Assembly (NCBI GenBank): GCA_963971405.1
Contig: OZ020488.1
Coordinates: 10,791,261 to 10,855,260 of the forward strand
Length of the DNA: 64,000 nt
Reading direction: 5' to 3'
DNA from: Psococerastis gibbosa
Lineage: Eukaryota > Arthropoda > Insecta > Psocodea > Psocidae
Position numbers and translations under genes: made by a program. Every line of letters begins with the position of its first letter. Positions within the stretch are counted from its first letter, which is position 1. A model generated the notes under the pieces. It was given only the letters and a program-made list of their open reading frames with translations, did not search any database and had not been told where the DNA came from. This document shows, piece by piece, positions 61,501-64,000 of this stretch.

Positions 61501-62988
61501 CCGTGTGAATTCAACACAATACGCATACGCGCTACCATAATAATAATAATAATAATAATTTGTGAAGATATTAGCATTGTTTGGGAGATAAAAGCGACGC
61601 GCCCGCAGAGACGCAAATGAGCCGATGGGTGTTGCTCCTTTGTCCTCATAGGTAGCGTTGAAATGGGTGAGGCCATTGTTTTCTCCCACAAAACTACGTA
61701 TACGGCAGGTACTGAACGCATATAGTATTTTATTTTGTTTTCCTTAGTGGTTTGTGAGGCATCAGAGATATATCTACAGCACTTGTACTCACGGCCATAG
61801 CTAGGATCTTTTTCGGAGGGGGTTAAGCCAGAAGTAGCCTGTGTCCAGACTTTTCTTTTTTCTTTAAACGGGGGGGGGGGGGTCCAATAGGCGAGATGCA
61901 GTGGGTTTCTACGCCTACGCTATTTGACAGTAGTAAAGCTTTGATTTATCAGACAAAAACACAGTAATATTGTTGTAAAAAAGGGGATATGTGACATTTA
62001 CCAACCAACTAGGTACAGGCACTTTGTGGGAACTGCCCTTAGTCTATTTAGGAAAACAGCTCACTCACTCACAATGCGCTATATTTGCTTAGGCTATGGT
62101 GCAGAAACACCTGTTGTATCTACAAATAACGCCTAGCGCAAGGTACATTCAGTTGGCTAGGCAAAATCGGCCGCAGTTCATAAAACGAACTGCAGATTTC
62201 AATCATGCAGTTTATGGGCACGTCAACAGGATATTGCATTGGCGCACATATAAAATATTTTCAGGGGGGGGGGGGCAATATAAAATACGTGTAATAATGT
62301 CATGGTATGCAATGCATTGAGGGTACAGATTTTAATATGCATACCTTCTTCAAAACAAGAACTTTCCTTATGAAAGCAACCTGTTTGGTTTTGTTACTCT
62401 ATTTAGCACCTAAAATATGCCTGATGTTAGAAAGCATCGATAAACTAGTTCCGCAGAAAAATTATTTTTTTTTTGTCCCAAGAACCAAACTATCAAGGGG
62501 TTTGTTTATACCCCCCAAAATTGAGTTAGCCCAAAATTTGTATAAATCTGCATGTCGAATCTCGTCAAAATCCATTGAGTAGTTTGTCCACAAATCGTTG
62601 CAAAGATAGACCAGACCGACAGACAGTCATTTCATAAAACCACTACTATTTTGGGTTCCTGGGACCTCAAAACGTGTAATTCCGTAGAAATCTCGAATTC
62701 GAAAATTTCAGCACAAAGTTTTCCTTATACTTACGTATAAATAGGAAAGCAATAATTATCCGCAGGACAAAGAAAATTAAATTAATATGTTGAGGATACT
62801 GACGACAGGGTAGGACTGTTGGGTTTGAAATCGCTTACCTTAGGTCTTTTCCATGTGAACTGAAAGGGGGGTGTCTGGTGGTAAAAGACGGAGGACTGCG
62901 TGGCAGTGAAGTCCGGGTCCTCCCAGAGTTCGCCCCGTTTTAGGCATGCTCTCAGGATCCTCTCGTAGTCCGTCATCGGCCTTGACCC
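16898..62988 (-). CDS. calpain-family pseudoprotease (classical architecture), about 12 exons
   Basis: Classical calpains are Ca2+-dependent cytosolic cysteine proteases. The exons here (62839..62988, 48074..48143, 43036..43291, 26269..26455, 25873..25950, 21661..21830, 20904..21171, 20238..20351, 19277..19395, 18380..18556, tentative 17695..17738, 16898..17239) read as protease core (residues about 25-300), CBSW/C2-like domain (about 300-465, with the signature GGCRNNPDTF) and penta-EF-hand domain (about 500-650), roughly 650 residues in all. The catalytic residues are altered: Cys to Arg (codon 43284..43286), His to Thr (25900..25902) and oxyanion Gln to Ser; the Asn of RNP remains (21783..21785). 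The protein should lack peptidase activity. Drosophila Calpain-C and vertebrate calpain-6 are known inactive relatives. The frame is open through all well-defined exons, arguing for a maintained gene and not a pseudogene. A further 5' exon is possible. Confidence 0.93.
17695..17738 (-). CDS. possible calpain micro-exon (start of EF-hand 2)
   Basis: SGISDLIFVEALNK would supply the helix G-(F/I)-S-x-x-x-x-x-x-x-(M/L)-(L/N) missing between exon 10 and exon 12. The acceptor TACTAAAG and donor GTGTAC are weak. Its phase fits exon 10 only if that exon uses the weaker donor at 18383, or if the acceptor is moved 4 bases. Confidence 0.35.
17930..18255 (+). repeat. tandem duplication of a tRNA-like SINE unit
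   Basis: Two copies of about 155-160 bp (17930-18088 and 18089-18255), each starting TGTAACTATAATATACTGTA. The unit has a box A-like TGGCAAGACGGTAGTGC and a box B-like GGATTTGACCCC. The copies differ by few substitutions and one 4-base insertion. Confidence 0.75.
18380..18556 (-). CDS. calpain exon 10: EF-hand 1
   Basis: Residues about 467-525. FLQLADEHRTVNAFELQELL matches calpain E-D-x-E-I-x-A-x-E-L-Q. Acceptor TTCCAG; donor CG|GTAACC chosen, with an alternative G|GTCGGT four bases earlier. The preceding Pro/Lys-rich PPLADGKSF is the linker to the EF domain. Confidence 0.88.
19277..19395 (-). CDS. calpain exon 9: end of C2-like domain
   Basis: Residues about 428-466. GGYLISPTTFEPGQESNFTL then RVFSSK is the conserved P-x-T-(F/Y)-E-P-x-x-x-x-x-F-x-L-R-V-F-S-x-K strand pair. 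Acceptor GTGTAG, donor AA|GTAAGT. Confidence 0.93.
19400..20237. other. calpain intron 8
   Basis: Simple (TATT)n at about 20000-20020 and (GT)n at about 20066-20080; no coding similarity seen. Confidence 0.5.
20238..20351 (-). CDS. calpain exon 8
   Basis: Residues about 390-427. VIGFTAYSLPKN and SQYTNSRQ match calpain I-G-F-x-x-Y-x-(V/L)-P and Y-x-N-x-R-(E/Q). Acceptor TTGCAG, donor GTAAGT, phase 0 to 0. Confidence 0.92.
20904..21171 (-). CDS. calpain exon 7: C2-like (CBSW) domain
   Basis: Residues about 300-389. ISYSDFVKTFSHLEIVHL, then W-x-R-G-x-S-A-G-G-C-R-N-N-P-D-T-F, INPQINLVL: the family signature of calpain domain III. Acceptor TTTCAG, donor GTAAGG. Confidence 0.95.
21661..21830 (-). 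CDS. calpain exon 6: catalytic Asn region
   Basis: Residues about 244-299. VKLRNPLGPGGEYVGAW and HLGDGEFW match V-R-L-R-N-P-W-G...E-W-x-G-x-W and D-G-E-F-W. The catalytic Asn is present, but the Trp that normally follows Pro (RNPWG) is Leu. More GC-rich than its surroundings. Acceptor TTTAAG, donor TG|GTGAGT. Confidence 0.95.
21955..22936 (+). pseudogene. non-LTR retrotransposon reverse transcriptase, degraded
   Basis: Sits in calpain intron 5. The first frame (to 22571) has LHQGSALSPFLFVFIMD, the RT active-site block LFPDDVVI and GKFKYLGSTI. The second frame (about 22533-22936) continues with MRMLRRACGVTLNDRPRNED and GWGHVQRRE, the RTE/BovB-like tail. One frameshift separates them near 22540. 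The finger and palm N-terminus and the endonuclease are missing, and the usual (F/Y)ADD is FPDD. A dead 5'-truncated copy. Confidence 0.88.
22940..23927. other. calpain intron 5, central part
   Basis: No coding similarity. AT-rich with short inverted repeats only. Confidence 0.45.
23928..24085 (+). repeat. SINE family C copy
   Basis: ATGGCAAGGTGGTAGCGTGC (box A-like), GTCGTAACTCAACACGGTTA and tail GACTGAAGAGGTCAATCGG then AAATTGTTTGTATGCGA. Confidence 0.65.
24196..24690. mobile_element. foldback element (family T), about 495 bp
   Basis: The ends TACTACC..AGGATGACAT and GGGTTAGAAGCCAAT at the left are repeated in inverse at the right (ATTGGCTTCTAACCCATTCA, GTCATCCTAGGGTAGTA). A perfect 13-bp hairpin with a 3-base loop lies inside at 24339..24367. 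No coding capacity. Confidence 0.65.
25160..25640 (+). pseudogene. LINE RT C-terminal fragment, frameshifted
   Basis: Pieces in different frames read YGCETW-like, ELLERWERKILRKVYGPVQ, EWRIRRNDEFYAIYRDPTIV, then RWPGHVERMPENRA and GRRR: the standard non-LTR C-terminal sequence. At least two frameshifts. It abuts calpain exon 5 (25873) within intron 5. Confidence 0.8.
25873..25950 (-). CDS. calpain exon 5: altered catalytic His region
   Basis: Residues about 218-243. LANGIQIGTNYRLYAIDR aligns with calpain G-L-V-x-G-H-A-Y-S-V-T: the His is Thr (codon ACC at 25900..25902) and the following Ala is Asn. Borders TTGCAG and GTAAGT, phase 0 to 0, 26 codons. Confidence 0.9.
26269..26455 (-). CDS. calpain exon 4: protease core
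   Basis: Residues about 155-217. LHGSYEALKYGTLLDGLADL then TGGITE matches calpain G-S-Y-E-A-L-x-G-G-x-x-x-x-x-x-x-D-F-T-G-G-(V/I)-x-E. Completes an AAG codon from exon 3. Acceptor TTCCAG, donor GTAAGT. Confidence 0.95.
26766..26932 (+). repeat. SINE family B copy
   Basis: AGTAGTGGTACAGGTAAACT, box B GGTTCGAATCTC, shortened body, tail (TTTA)n. Confidence 0.7.
26933..28108. repeat. calpain intron 3: repeated blocks around 27240-27750
   Basis: CCCATTGAGGTTAT is repeated at about 27246, 27566 and 27702, each followed by a TTTTATT-G/A-GTAGTGT run. Between them, GGAAACCACCGCATTATAGG and CAAGTGGCATCCCAAGACAA look like an untranslated LINE segment. The rest is unannotated AT-rich intron. Confidence 0.5.
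28109..28706. mobile_element. palindromic MITE P5 with a LINE inserted in its centre
   Basis: The outer arms (28109..28250 and 28568..28706) are inverted repeats carrying GGAGACTATTATGTAGATAC and ATTAATAAG, as in the clean copy at 40661..40878. A 317-bp LINE 3' end splits the hairpin. Confidence 0.75.
28251..28567 (+). mobile_element. 5'-truncated LINE 3' end with poly(A) and 13-bp target duplication
   Basis: Flanked by ATCATTAATAAGT at 28238..28250 and 28568..28580. It encodes a C-terminal ALGNTITATNNIIQFLRATG then LFFNI-stop (28423), typical of the last residues of Jockey/I-like LINEs, then a short 3'UTR and about 27 A's. Confidence 0.8.
29058..29720 (+). repeat. repeat E, near-complete copy
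   Basis: From AAAAGAACCGGTCCGAGTTT to the hairpin-like end CTTTCCTTATACTACGTATA..GGAAAGCAAT. A 19-base G-run at 29182-29200 is in the same place as an 18-base run in the copy at 49948..50752. GCTTTCCAATTTA occurs inverted at both ends. No coding sequence. Confidence 0.75.
29721..30257. other. calpain intron 3, no features
   Basis: CTGGCGATGTA-type motifs occur twice at 29810-29860; nothing else recognisable. Confidence 0.4.
30266..30512. mobile_element. hAT-type MITE with 8-bp target duplication
   Basis: Ends CAGTGGCGGATTAAA and TTTAATCCGCCACTG are inverted repeats. Flanks CGTCATTG (30258..30265) and CGTCATTC (30513..30520) match at 7 of 8 bases. 247 bp, non-coding. Confidence 0.8.
31020..31195 (+). 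repeat. SINE family B copy (head eroded)
   Basis: GAAGGTTGTTGGTTCGAGTC, CCATGCTTCGGAGGGCATGC, TAACTCCGCTAGGTTGTCTT, tail (TTTA)n. Confidence 0.75.
31196..32285. repeat. intron with repeat G copy
   Basis: 31612..31725 is repeat G in plus orientation with an (ATT)n tail. The region has no exon-like sequence. Confidence 0.5.
32286..34265. other. calpain intron 3, mostly unannotated
   Basis: A single CAGTGGCGGATCCAG hAT-type end with a G-run lies at 32291-32330. A minus-oriented scrap of repeat E (GATTTCAATGGATTTACATG) is at 33045-33080. A short (ATCA)n run is at 33640-33668. No coding sequence. Confidence 0.5.
34266..34494. mobile_element. hAT-type MITE
   Basis: Terminal inverted repeats CAGTGGCGTAACA and TGTTACGCCACTG enclose 229 bp with GGGGGCCC blocks. 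The immediate flanking octamers do not match, although ATTATAG occurs near both ends. Confidence 0.65.
34500..35176. other. calpain intron 3, no features
   Basis: Short open frames only, without similarity to anything I recognise. Confidence 0.4.
35177..35595. mobile_element. palindromic MITE P6 with a retroposed insertion
   Basis: Arms begin AGGCGGCTATTCCACCGACC and share GACGTGGTAGCAGACATC with the other P elements. The centre is interrupted at about 35296..35488 by a C-rich to T-rich sequence ending TTCAATTCAATTCAATAAA, which looks like a retroelement 3' end. Confidence 0.7.
35598..35982 (+). mobile_element. palindromic MITE P3, directly abutting P6
   Basis: Same family and orientation as 6358..6748. 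Its left end shares a single TA (35596-35597) with the right end of P6; the right TA is at 35983-35984. Arms carry three substitutions relative to the other copies, each mirrored in the opposite arm. Confidence 0.85.
36100..36296 (-). repeat. SINE family B, left member of inverted pair
   Basis: Minus-strand copy with box B region near 36255-36275, CCATGCTTCGGAGGGCATGT-type body and a T/A tail at 36092-36118. Confidence 0.8.
36297..36485 (+). repeat. SINE family B, right member of inverted pair
   Basis: Starts immediately after the head of the minus-strand copy. CACCCGAAAGGTTCGAATCC, GGGCCATGCTTCGGAGGGCA, TAACTCCGCCAGGTTGGCTT. Confidence 0.8.
36545..36810 (-). repeat. dispersed repeat C
   Basis: Inverse of 63050..63240: CTCGTATCTGTACTTGGTTA, GTTGACATTGAGAACG, GCCAATGGCCAAAAATTCAT, GCCTGGGTCCATAAAAAGTC. 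Confidence 0.7.
36833..37118. mobile_element. MITE with 27-bp terminal repeats and internal tandem duplication
   Basis: The ends GCAGCCTGATTGAGGCGATT and AATCGCCTCGATCAGGCTGC are inverted repeats with one mismatch over 27 bp. The interior is two copies of a 115-bp unit starting GGTATTTATTTAATCCCC (about 36861 and 36976). Confidence 0.75.
37604..37797 (+). repeat. SINE family B copy
   Basis: GAGTAGTGGTACAGACTCCG, GGTTCGAGTCC, CTTCAGAGGGCATGTAAAGC, CACTAGGTTGGCTTAGTAAT, AT-rich tail. Confidence 0.8.
37798..38469. other. calpain intron 3, no features
   Basis: No similarity recognised in either strand. Confidence 0.4.
38470..38740 (+). pseudogene. LINE RT C-terminal fragment
   Basis: KKRKLTYFGHVIRNEKYRLL, then RLKTLSQ-stop and, in frame after it, FRAAVFKVQIAMMIANLR. 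This is the classic Y-F-G-H-V-x-R-x-x-x-Y to M-I-A-N-L-R end of a non-LTR polyprotein. A second copy lies inverted at 43460..43680. Confidence 0.8.
38891..39204. mobile_element. hAT MITE with perfect 8-bp target duplication
   Basis: Ends CAGCGTTTCTCAACC and GGTTGAGAAACGCTG (15 bp, perfect inverted repeats) are flanked by CTATAGAC at 38883..38890 and 39205..39212. 314 bp with GCGGCACAC motifs near both ends; non-coding. Confidence 0.9.
39213..40110. other. calpain intron 3, no features
   Basis: Only short open frames; no recognisable coding or repeat structure. Confidence 0.4.
40111..40300 (-). pseudogene. LINE 3' end with (GAA)n tail
   Basis: On the minus strand it reads toward F-R-x-W-x-R-x-x-x-P-x-L-R-T-R-H-stop, then GGGGGAAGAAGAAGAAG. 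Same family as 58319..58505. A G-run expands the region at 40150-40163. Confidence 0.6.
40661..40878. mobile_element. palindromic MITE P7, clean 218-bp copy
   Basis: Arms of about 85 bp are almost perfect inverted repeats: AGGCGGCTATTCCACCGACG, GTGCATGTGCATGACGTGGT, AGCAGACATCATTAATAAGT. The centre has the diverging ACTTAACTTATCTATTATAA. This is the best reference copy for P5 and P6. Confidence 0.85.
41008..41175 (+). repeat. dispersed repeat F
   Basis: TTGTCTTTGCTAACAAGGTT to CTCTAAATAACAATAATAAT; same order of blocks as 5456..5612. Confidence 0.6.
41180..42075. other. calpain intron 3, no features
   Basis: An A-run at 41217-41237 and AT-rich sequence; nothing coding. Confidence 0.4.
42076..42668. 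repeat. double foldback: two adjacent long inverted repeats
   Basis: First hairpin: 42078-42230 (AAGGGCAAACCGGAGTCACC, CTCATGAAATATGGAAC) pairs with 42345-42467. Second: 42471-42555 (GTCCACGCAAAATGAGAAAG, TGGAATGTTTTGATCCTG) pairs with 42590-42666. The arms carry a moderate number of mismatches. The outermost sequence of the second joins directly to the end of the first. Confidence 0.7.
43036..43291 (-). CDS. calpain exon 3: catalytic Cys position replaced by Arg
   Basis: Residues about 70-154. GDRWLVSCLGVLYLSKGLFY aligns with calpain G-D-C-W-L-L-A-A; the nucleophile is Arg (CGG, 43284..43286). Downstream YAGVFRFRLWWCGEWVEVLV, DDRLPTVNG and YWAGLLEKAYAK are fully calpain-like. Acceptor TTTCAG, donor AA|GTAAGT. 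Confidence 0.95.
43460..43680 (-). pseudogene. LINE RT C-terminal fragment
   Basis: On the minus strand RNQKYRILHAIQGKI, LGGRRKPWLKNLWRWFG, then FSAAVFKFQIAIISANLR: the same family as 38470..38740 in inverse orientation. Lies in calpain intron 2, about 170 bp upstream of exon 3. Confidence 0.8.
44370..45780 (+). repeat. tandem satellite array, about 168-bp unit, eight periods
   Basis: The landmark CCTCATGCT (one variant TCTCATGCT) occurs at 44398, 44572, 44734, 44904, 45074, 45245, 45413, 45581 and 45749 (spacing 162-174). Each unit has GGTTGCATATGATAAATATG, AATTTTAATCAAGGGGCGCA-like and GACTTGGTGGTGGT segments. Length changes come mainly from GGT-triplet number. Calpain intron 2. Confidence 0.9.
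45783..45935 (+). repeat. repeat E 5' fragment
   Basis: AAAAGAACCGGTCCGAGTTT to GGTTAAATTTCGGATCCCT; ends the satellite array. Confidence 0.7.
45995..46170 (+). repeat. SINE family A copy
   Basis: tRNA-like head with GGCGTAGATCGTGGGTTCGA and CCCGCCA, then TTCGGTTATAACTATGAGGT body; compare 885..1085. Confidence 0.7.
46385..46600 (-). repeat. dispersed repeat F, inverted copy
   Basis: TTAGAGTGTTGCGCTGACAT to GCTTAACCTTGTTGGCAAAG is the complement of the copy at 41008..41175. Confidence 0.6.
46601..48073. repeat. calpain intron 2, with repeat H and a perfect hairpin
   Basis: Repeat H recurs at 47480..47640. At about 47840-47890 the inverted repeat ACCATAAATCTTTGGATAT / ATATCCAAAGATTTATGGT (19 bp, no mismatch) encloses a 12-base loop. 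Otherwise AT-rich with no exon seen. Confidence 0.6.
48074..48143 (-). CDS. calpain exon 2
   Basis: Residues about 47-69. ELCNRPIFVNDSPVQFDISS then GKM leads into GD of exon 3. It matches calpain E-(I/L)-C-x-x-P-x-F-(I/V)...D-(I/V)-C-Q-G-x-L-G. The oxyanion-hole Gln is Ser. Acceptor TTGCAG, donor G|GTGAGT. Confidence 0.92.
48144..49947. other. calpain intron 1, right after exon 2
   Basis: C-rich low-complexity at 48430-48460; a scrap of repeat H at 49735..49790; an A-run at 49808-49825. No coding similarity. Confidence 0.4.
49948..50752 (+). repeat. repeat E, longest copy
   Basis: AAAGAACCGGTCCGAGTTTA to CGCATACATTGGAAAGC. Contains the G-run at 50064-50081, a C-run at about 50478, a (CAGA)n run at about 50602-50622 and TTGGGTTCCTGGGACCTTAA. 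Parallel to 29058..29720, with extra sequence between 50395 and 50600. Confidence 0.75.
51480..52335 (+). repeat. irregular tandem array, 155-207-bp units, five copies
   Basis: GAGCGGTAA (AGCGGTAA-type) starts recur at about 51484, 51689, 51858, 52013 and 52220. They share ATAATGACG, CATCACTCACACCTA and GAGAATATCTACACC blocks. A further fragment lies at 52700-52770. The long minus-strand open frame here is an artefact of the repeated unit. Confidence 0.75.
52336..54600. other. calpain intron 1, no genes recognised
   Basis: AT-rich with short open frames that match nothing known. A tRNA-like box A/B pair (TAGTGCAGTTGGTAGAG, GGTTCAGAACT) just beyond, at 54650-54715, suggests another SINE head. 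Confidence 0.4.
54860..55400 (-). pseudogene. LINE tail with internally duplicated end
   Basis: On the minus strand GIIRLAKPHRIQWIRHVERM opens a non-LTR C-terminal tail (55385 leftward). The terminal block (RW-K/N-V-T-x-(G/R)-K-L, RPRTGM, GGR) occurs twice, at about 55100-55220 and 54900-55050, separated by a CT-rich run. Stop codons throughout. The long plus-strand frames here are its antisense. Confidence 0.65.
55401..56380. other. calpain intron 1, no features
   Basis: No recognisable structure; a repeat E 3' scrap (GAAAGCAATT) ends at about 56455. Confidence 0.4.
56712..57597 (+). repeat. tandem satellite array, 113-bp unit with dimeric pattern
   Basis: TACTACAT occurs at 56720, 56833, 56946, 57059, 57172, 57285, 57398 and 57502: 113-bp spacing, last 104. 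Units contain CTGGCTACGTACAGTATCTA, CGGTACGGCAGGTTTGATTC and TTTAAAATCAAACATCACC. Two unit types alternate for the first five copies. Confidence 0.92.
57965..58050 (+). repeat. SINE family B-like 3' fragment
   Basis: GTTGAGCGTAAGAGAGTGCC, GGCCCTAACTAGGGTGGTCT, AAGTAATTATTTATTTATTT: a diverged version of the family B end. Confidence 0.55.
58319..58505 (-). mobile_element. 5'-truncated LINE with (GAA)n tail and 14-bp target duplication
   Basis: Flanked by ATGAGTGTTTATTC at 58305..58318 and 58506..58519. The minus strand reads RPIGRPRTTLEERIVQLAGA, then MAELK, then FRKWV, then a stop and GGGGGAAGGAGAAGAAGAAG. The insertion is 187 bp. Confidence 0.9.
58520..59949. repeat. diverged tandem-like blocks in calpain intron 1
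   Basis: CCCTG-AAAATTAGAT, GTCACGCCGA and CTTTGCAAT-type motifs return at about 58870, 59600 and 59735, suggesting an old array. No coding similarity. Confidence 0.35.
59950..60300 (+). repeat. two-copy tandem repeat, about 168-bp unit
   Basis: CACTACAAC-TGCCATTCATTG (about 59951) and CACTACAACAGTCATTTATT (about 60119) start two copies sharing GGTATTAAA-TGT-AAG-GTATCAGT and GCTGTGGAC-ATGAAA. Confidence 0.6.
60474..60710 (+). pseudogene. Tc1/mariner-like transposase N-terminal fragment
   Basis: TIFKLLQQLVGISVKRLVYH then TIKRW and, after a gap, KAVRSRIN-like (DIQVVRSRINRNR) follow the helix-turn-helix start of IS630/Tc1/mariner transposases (R-x-I-x-K-L-L...S-V-Y-x-x-I-K-R...I-K-A-V-R-x-R-I-x-R-N). 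Frame breaks occur before and after. The catalytic DDE/D part is absent. Confidence 0.6.
60820..62370. other. calpain intron 1, no genes recognised
   Basis: An (AAT)n microsatellite at 61539-61560 and G-runs at 61869 and 62264. A GGCCATAGCTAGGATC motif at 61793 resembles one end of an hAT-type MITE, without a partner. Confidence 0.4.
62381..62754 (+). repeat. repeat E, 5'-truncated copy
   Basis: TTTGTTACTCTATTTAGCAC to ACGTATAAATAGGAAAGCAA, including TTGGGTTCCTGGGACCTCAA. Ends about 85 bp from calpain exon 1. Confidence 0.7.
62839..62988 (-). CDS. calpain exon 1 (first recognised coding exon)
   Basis: MTDYERILRACLKRGELWED then PDF, TQSSVFYH and FTWKRPK match the calpain anchor/start of the core: L-R-x-x-C-L-x-x-G-x-L-(F/W)-E-D-P-x-F...S-S-(L/V)-(F/Y)-Y...W-K-R-P. 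An ATG at 62974..62976 can serve as start. The frame stays open to the acceptor TTGCAG at 62989, so an additional upstream exon may add a longer N-terminus. Donor GTAAGC, phase 0. Confidence 0.88.
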
Positions 62989-63049
62989 CTGCAAAATCAA
63001 TCAATAAATCAAGATATACCGAGAACTTTGGGTCTTTCCAGGTTATTAT

Positions 63050-63240
63050 GGTTTATTTTTTTAAGGACTATTTTATGGACCCAGGCCTACTTATATGTAT
63101 TGCTTCCGAATGCATTTTTGGCCATTGGCAAACTGGTATCGTTCTCGATGTCAACCTACACCGGCTACAAGTGATAATGGACACGCTGAGAATAGTTTAC
63201 CATTACTTAACCAAGTACAGATACGAGTCTGGGTCTTGAA
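63050..63240 (+). repeat. dispersed repeat C
   Basis: AAGGACTATTTTATGGACCC to ACCAAGTACAGATACGAGTC, continuous here; split by a MITE end at 5038..5240 and inverted at 36545..36810. Confidence 0.7.
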
Positions 63241-64000
63241 AATATTACACTAAAATAGTCGAATTATTTTGCTAAATTGATTTTTTTTAATTATTCTTAT
63301 GCTCTGCGAAAAAAAACATTCGTATTCGTTTATTTATTAAGTTTTTCAATCAATTTGATTGTTTGGGGGGAGGGCTTGCCAAGTACCTGCCCCCCCCCCC
63401 CCCACTGACCCCTCTAATTACGCCAATACTTTTAACTAATTAACCAAGTTAAATATTTAAAACTGACTGCCTAACATAAATTACAGTAACCGGGCAATTA
63501 ATTTATTCCTAGACAATAGACTAGTAGCATTTAAGACGATCATTACTCTTAGGCTACAAAAGTTAATATGCGTAATGTTGTACGCCTTGCGCAAACCTAC
63601 AAGTAAAATTACCAGTGTTGGCGTTACACACTTCTATTGATTAGTATATCCAGAAATAAATACCAAGGTCTTCAGGATCGTCCCACAGTGCACAGCCTCC
63701 TTACTGACATCTAGAACAGGTGTGACATGCAAGGGGCTGTCCAGAATTCCGAAGCCTAGCTTAAAAGGAGGACCGTTGAAAAGATACACCTGGTTATATG
63801 TACTTACTTACTTACTTTTTTCCTTGTCCAATAACCCTGGAGAAGGTGTAATATATTGAAGAAAAAAATTTTGTTATACACATAATTCTCACGCTCAAGC
63901 TTCCGCTTATCGAGCGATCTTAGAGCAGTGGCACTGTAAGATATAAAATTTAATTAATAATTAATAATAATGAACCATTACAGAGTACCCACTCTAGCCT
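63241..64000. other. sequence upstream of the first recognised calpain exon
   Basis: AT-rich, with a C-run at about 63391-63404. A GTAAGG at about 63703 (minus) has an open frame before it, but its phase does not fit the calpain exon. No promoter can be assigned. Confidence 0.4.

Noticed and set aside
16898-62988. Calling the calpain a decayed pseudogene because its active site is lost
   Set aside because: All well-defined exons keep open frames, canonical borders and strong conservation outside the catalytic residues, which neutral decay would not preserve.
63660-63790. An upstream calpain exon ending at GTAAGG (about 63703, minus strand)
   Set aside because: It would end in phase 1, whereas the first recognised exon needs phase 0, and the peptide has no calpain resemblance.

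Overview
The window is animal nuclear DNA. Protein-coding sequence occurs only as short exons with GT..AG borders, separated by AT-rich introns of a few hundred bases to about 17 kb. The introns and spacers are filled with SINEs, LINE remnants, palindromic MITEs, hAT-type foldbacks and satellite arrays. The two genes and the repeat spectrum suggest an invertebrate, and several repeats look arthropod-like to me. I cannot fix the phylum from sequence alone.

Two genes are supported, both on the minus strand. (1) TSC1 (hamartin) starts at an ATG at 10449 and runs leftward out of the window. Thirteen exons join in phase into 737 codons, from the N-terminus to the start of the C-terminal coiled coil (last visible exon 44..204). 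(2) A calpain-family gene runs from 62988 to about 16898 in about twelve exons, with first, second and third large introns of about 14.7, 4.8 and 16.6 kb. Its architecture is that of a classical calpain: protease core, C2-like/CBSW domain and penta-EF-hand domain. The catalytic Cys is Arg, the catalytic His is Thr, the oxyanion-hole Gln is Ser, and only the catalytic Asn remains. At least two EF-hand loops have lost their acidic ligands. It therefore reads as a pseudoprotease.

Layout: 0-10.4 kb, TSC1 exons with SINEs, an hAT-like MITE and TA-flanked palindromic MITEs in the introns; 10.45-16.9 kb, intergenic, with two more MITEs and a near-twin of the TSC1-intron MITE just downstream of the calpain stop; 16.9-21.8 kb, the compact 3' half of the calpain gene; 21.9-43 kb, introns with LINE reverse-transcriptase remnants, a LINE tail inserted inside a MITE, adjacent MITEs, inverted SINEs and hAT foldbacks; 43-48 kb, calpain exons 3 and 2 with a 168-bp satellite between them; 48-63 kb, the first calpain intron, with a 113-bp dimeric satellite, further LINE tails and a Tc1/mariner-like transposase fragment; 63-64 kb, upstream sequence.

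I see no new multi-gene system. The strongest observations are the calpain pseudoprotease and a superfamily of palindromic MITEs. In one MITE copy the two arms carry matching substitutions, and others are caught in nested or adjacent insertions.
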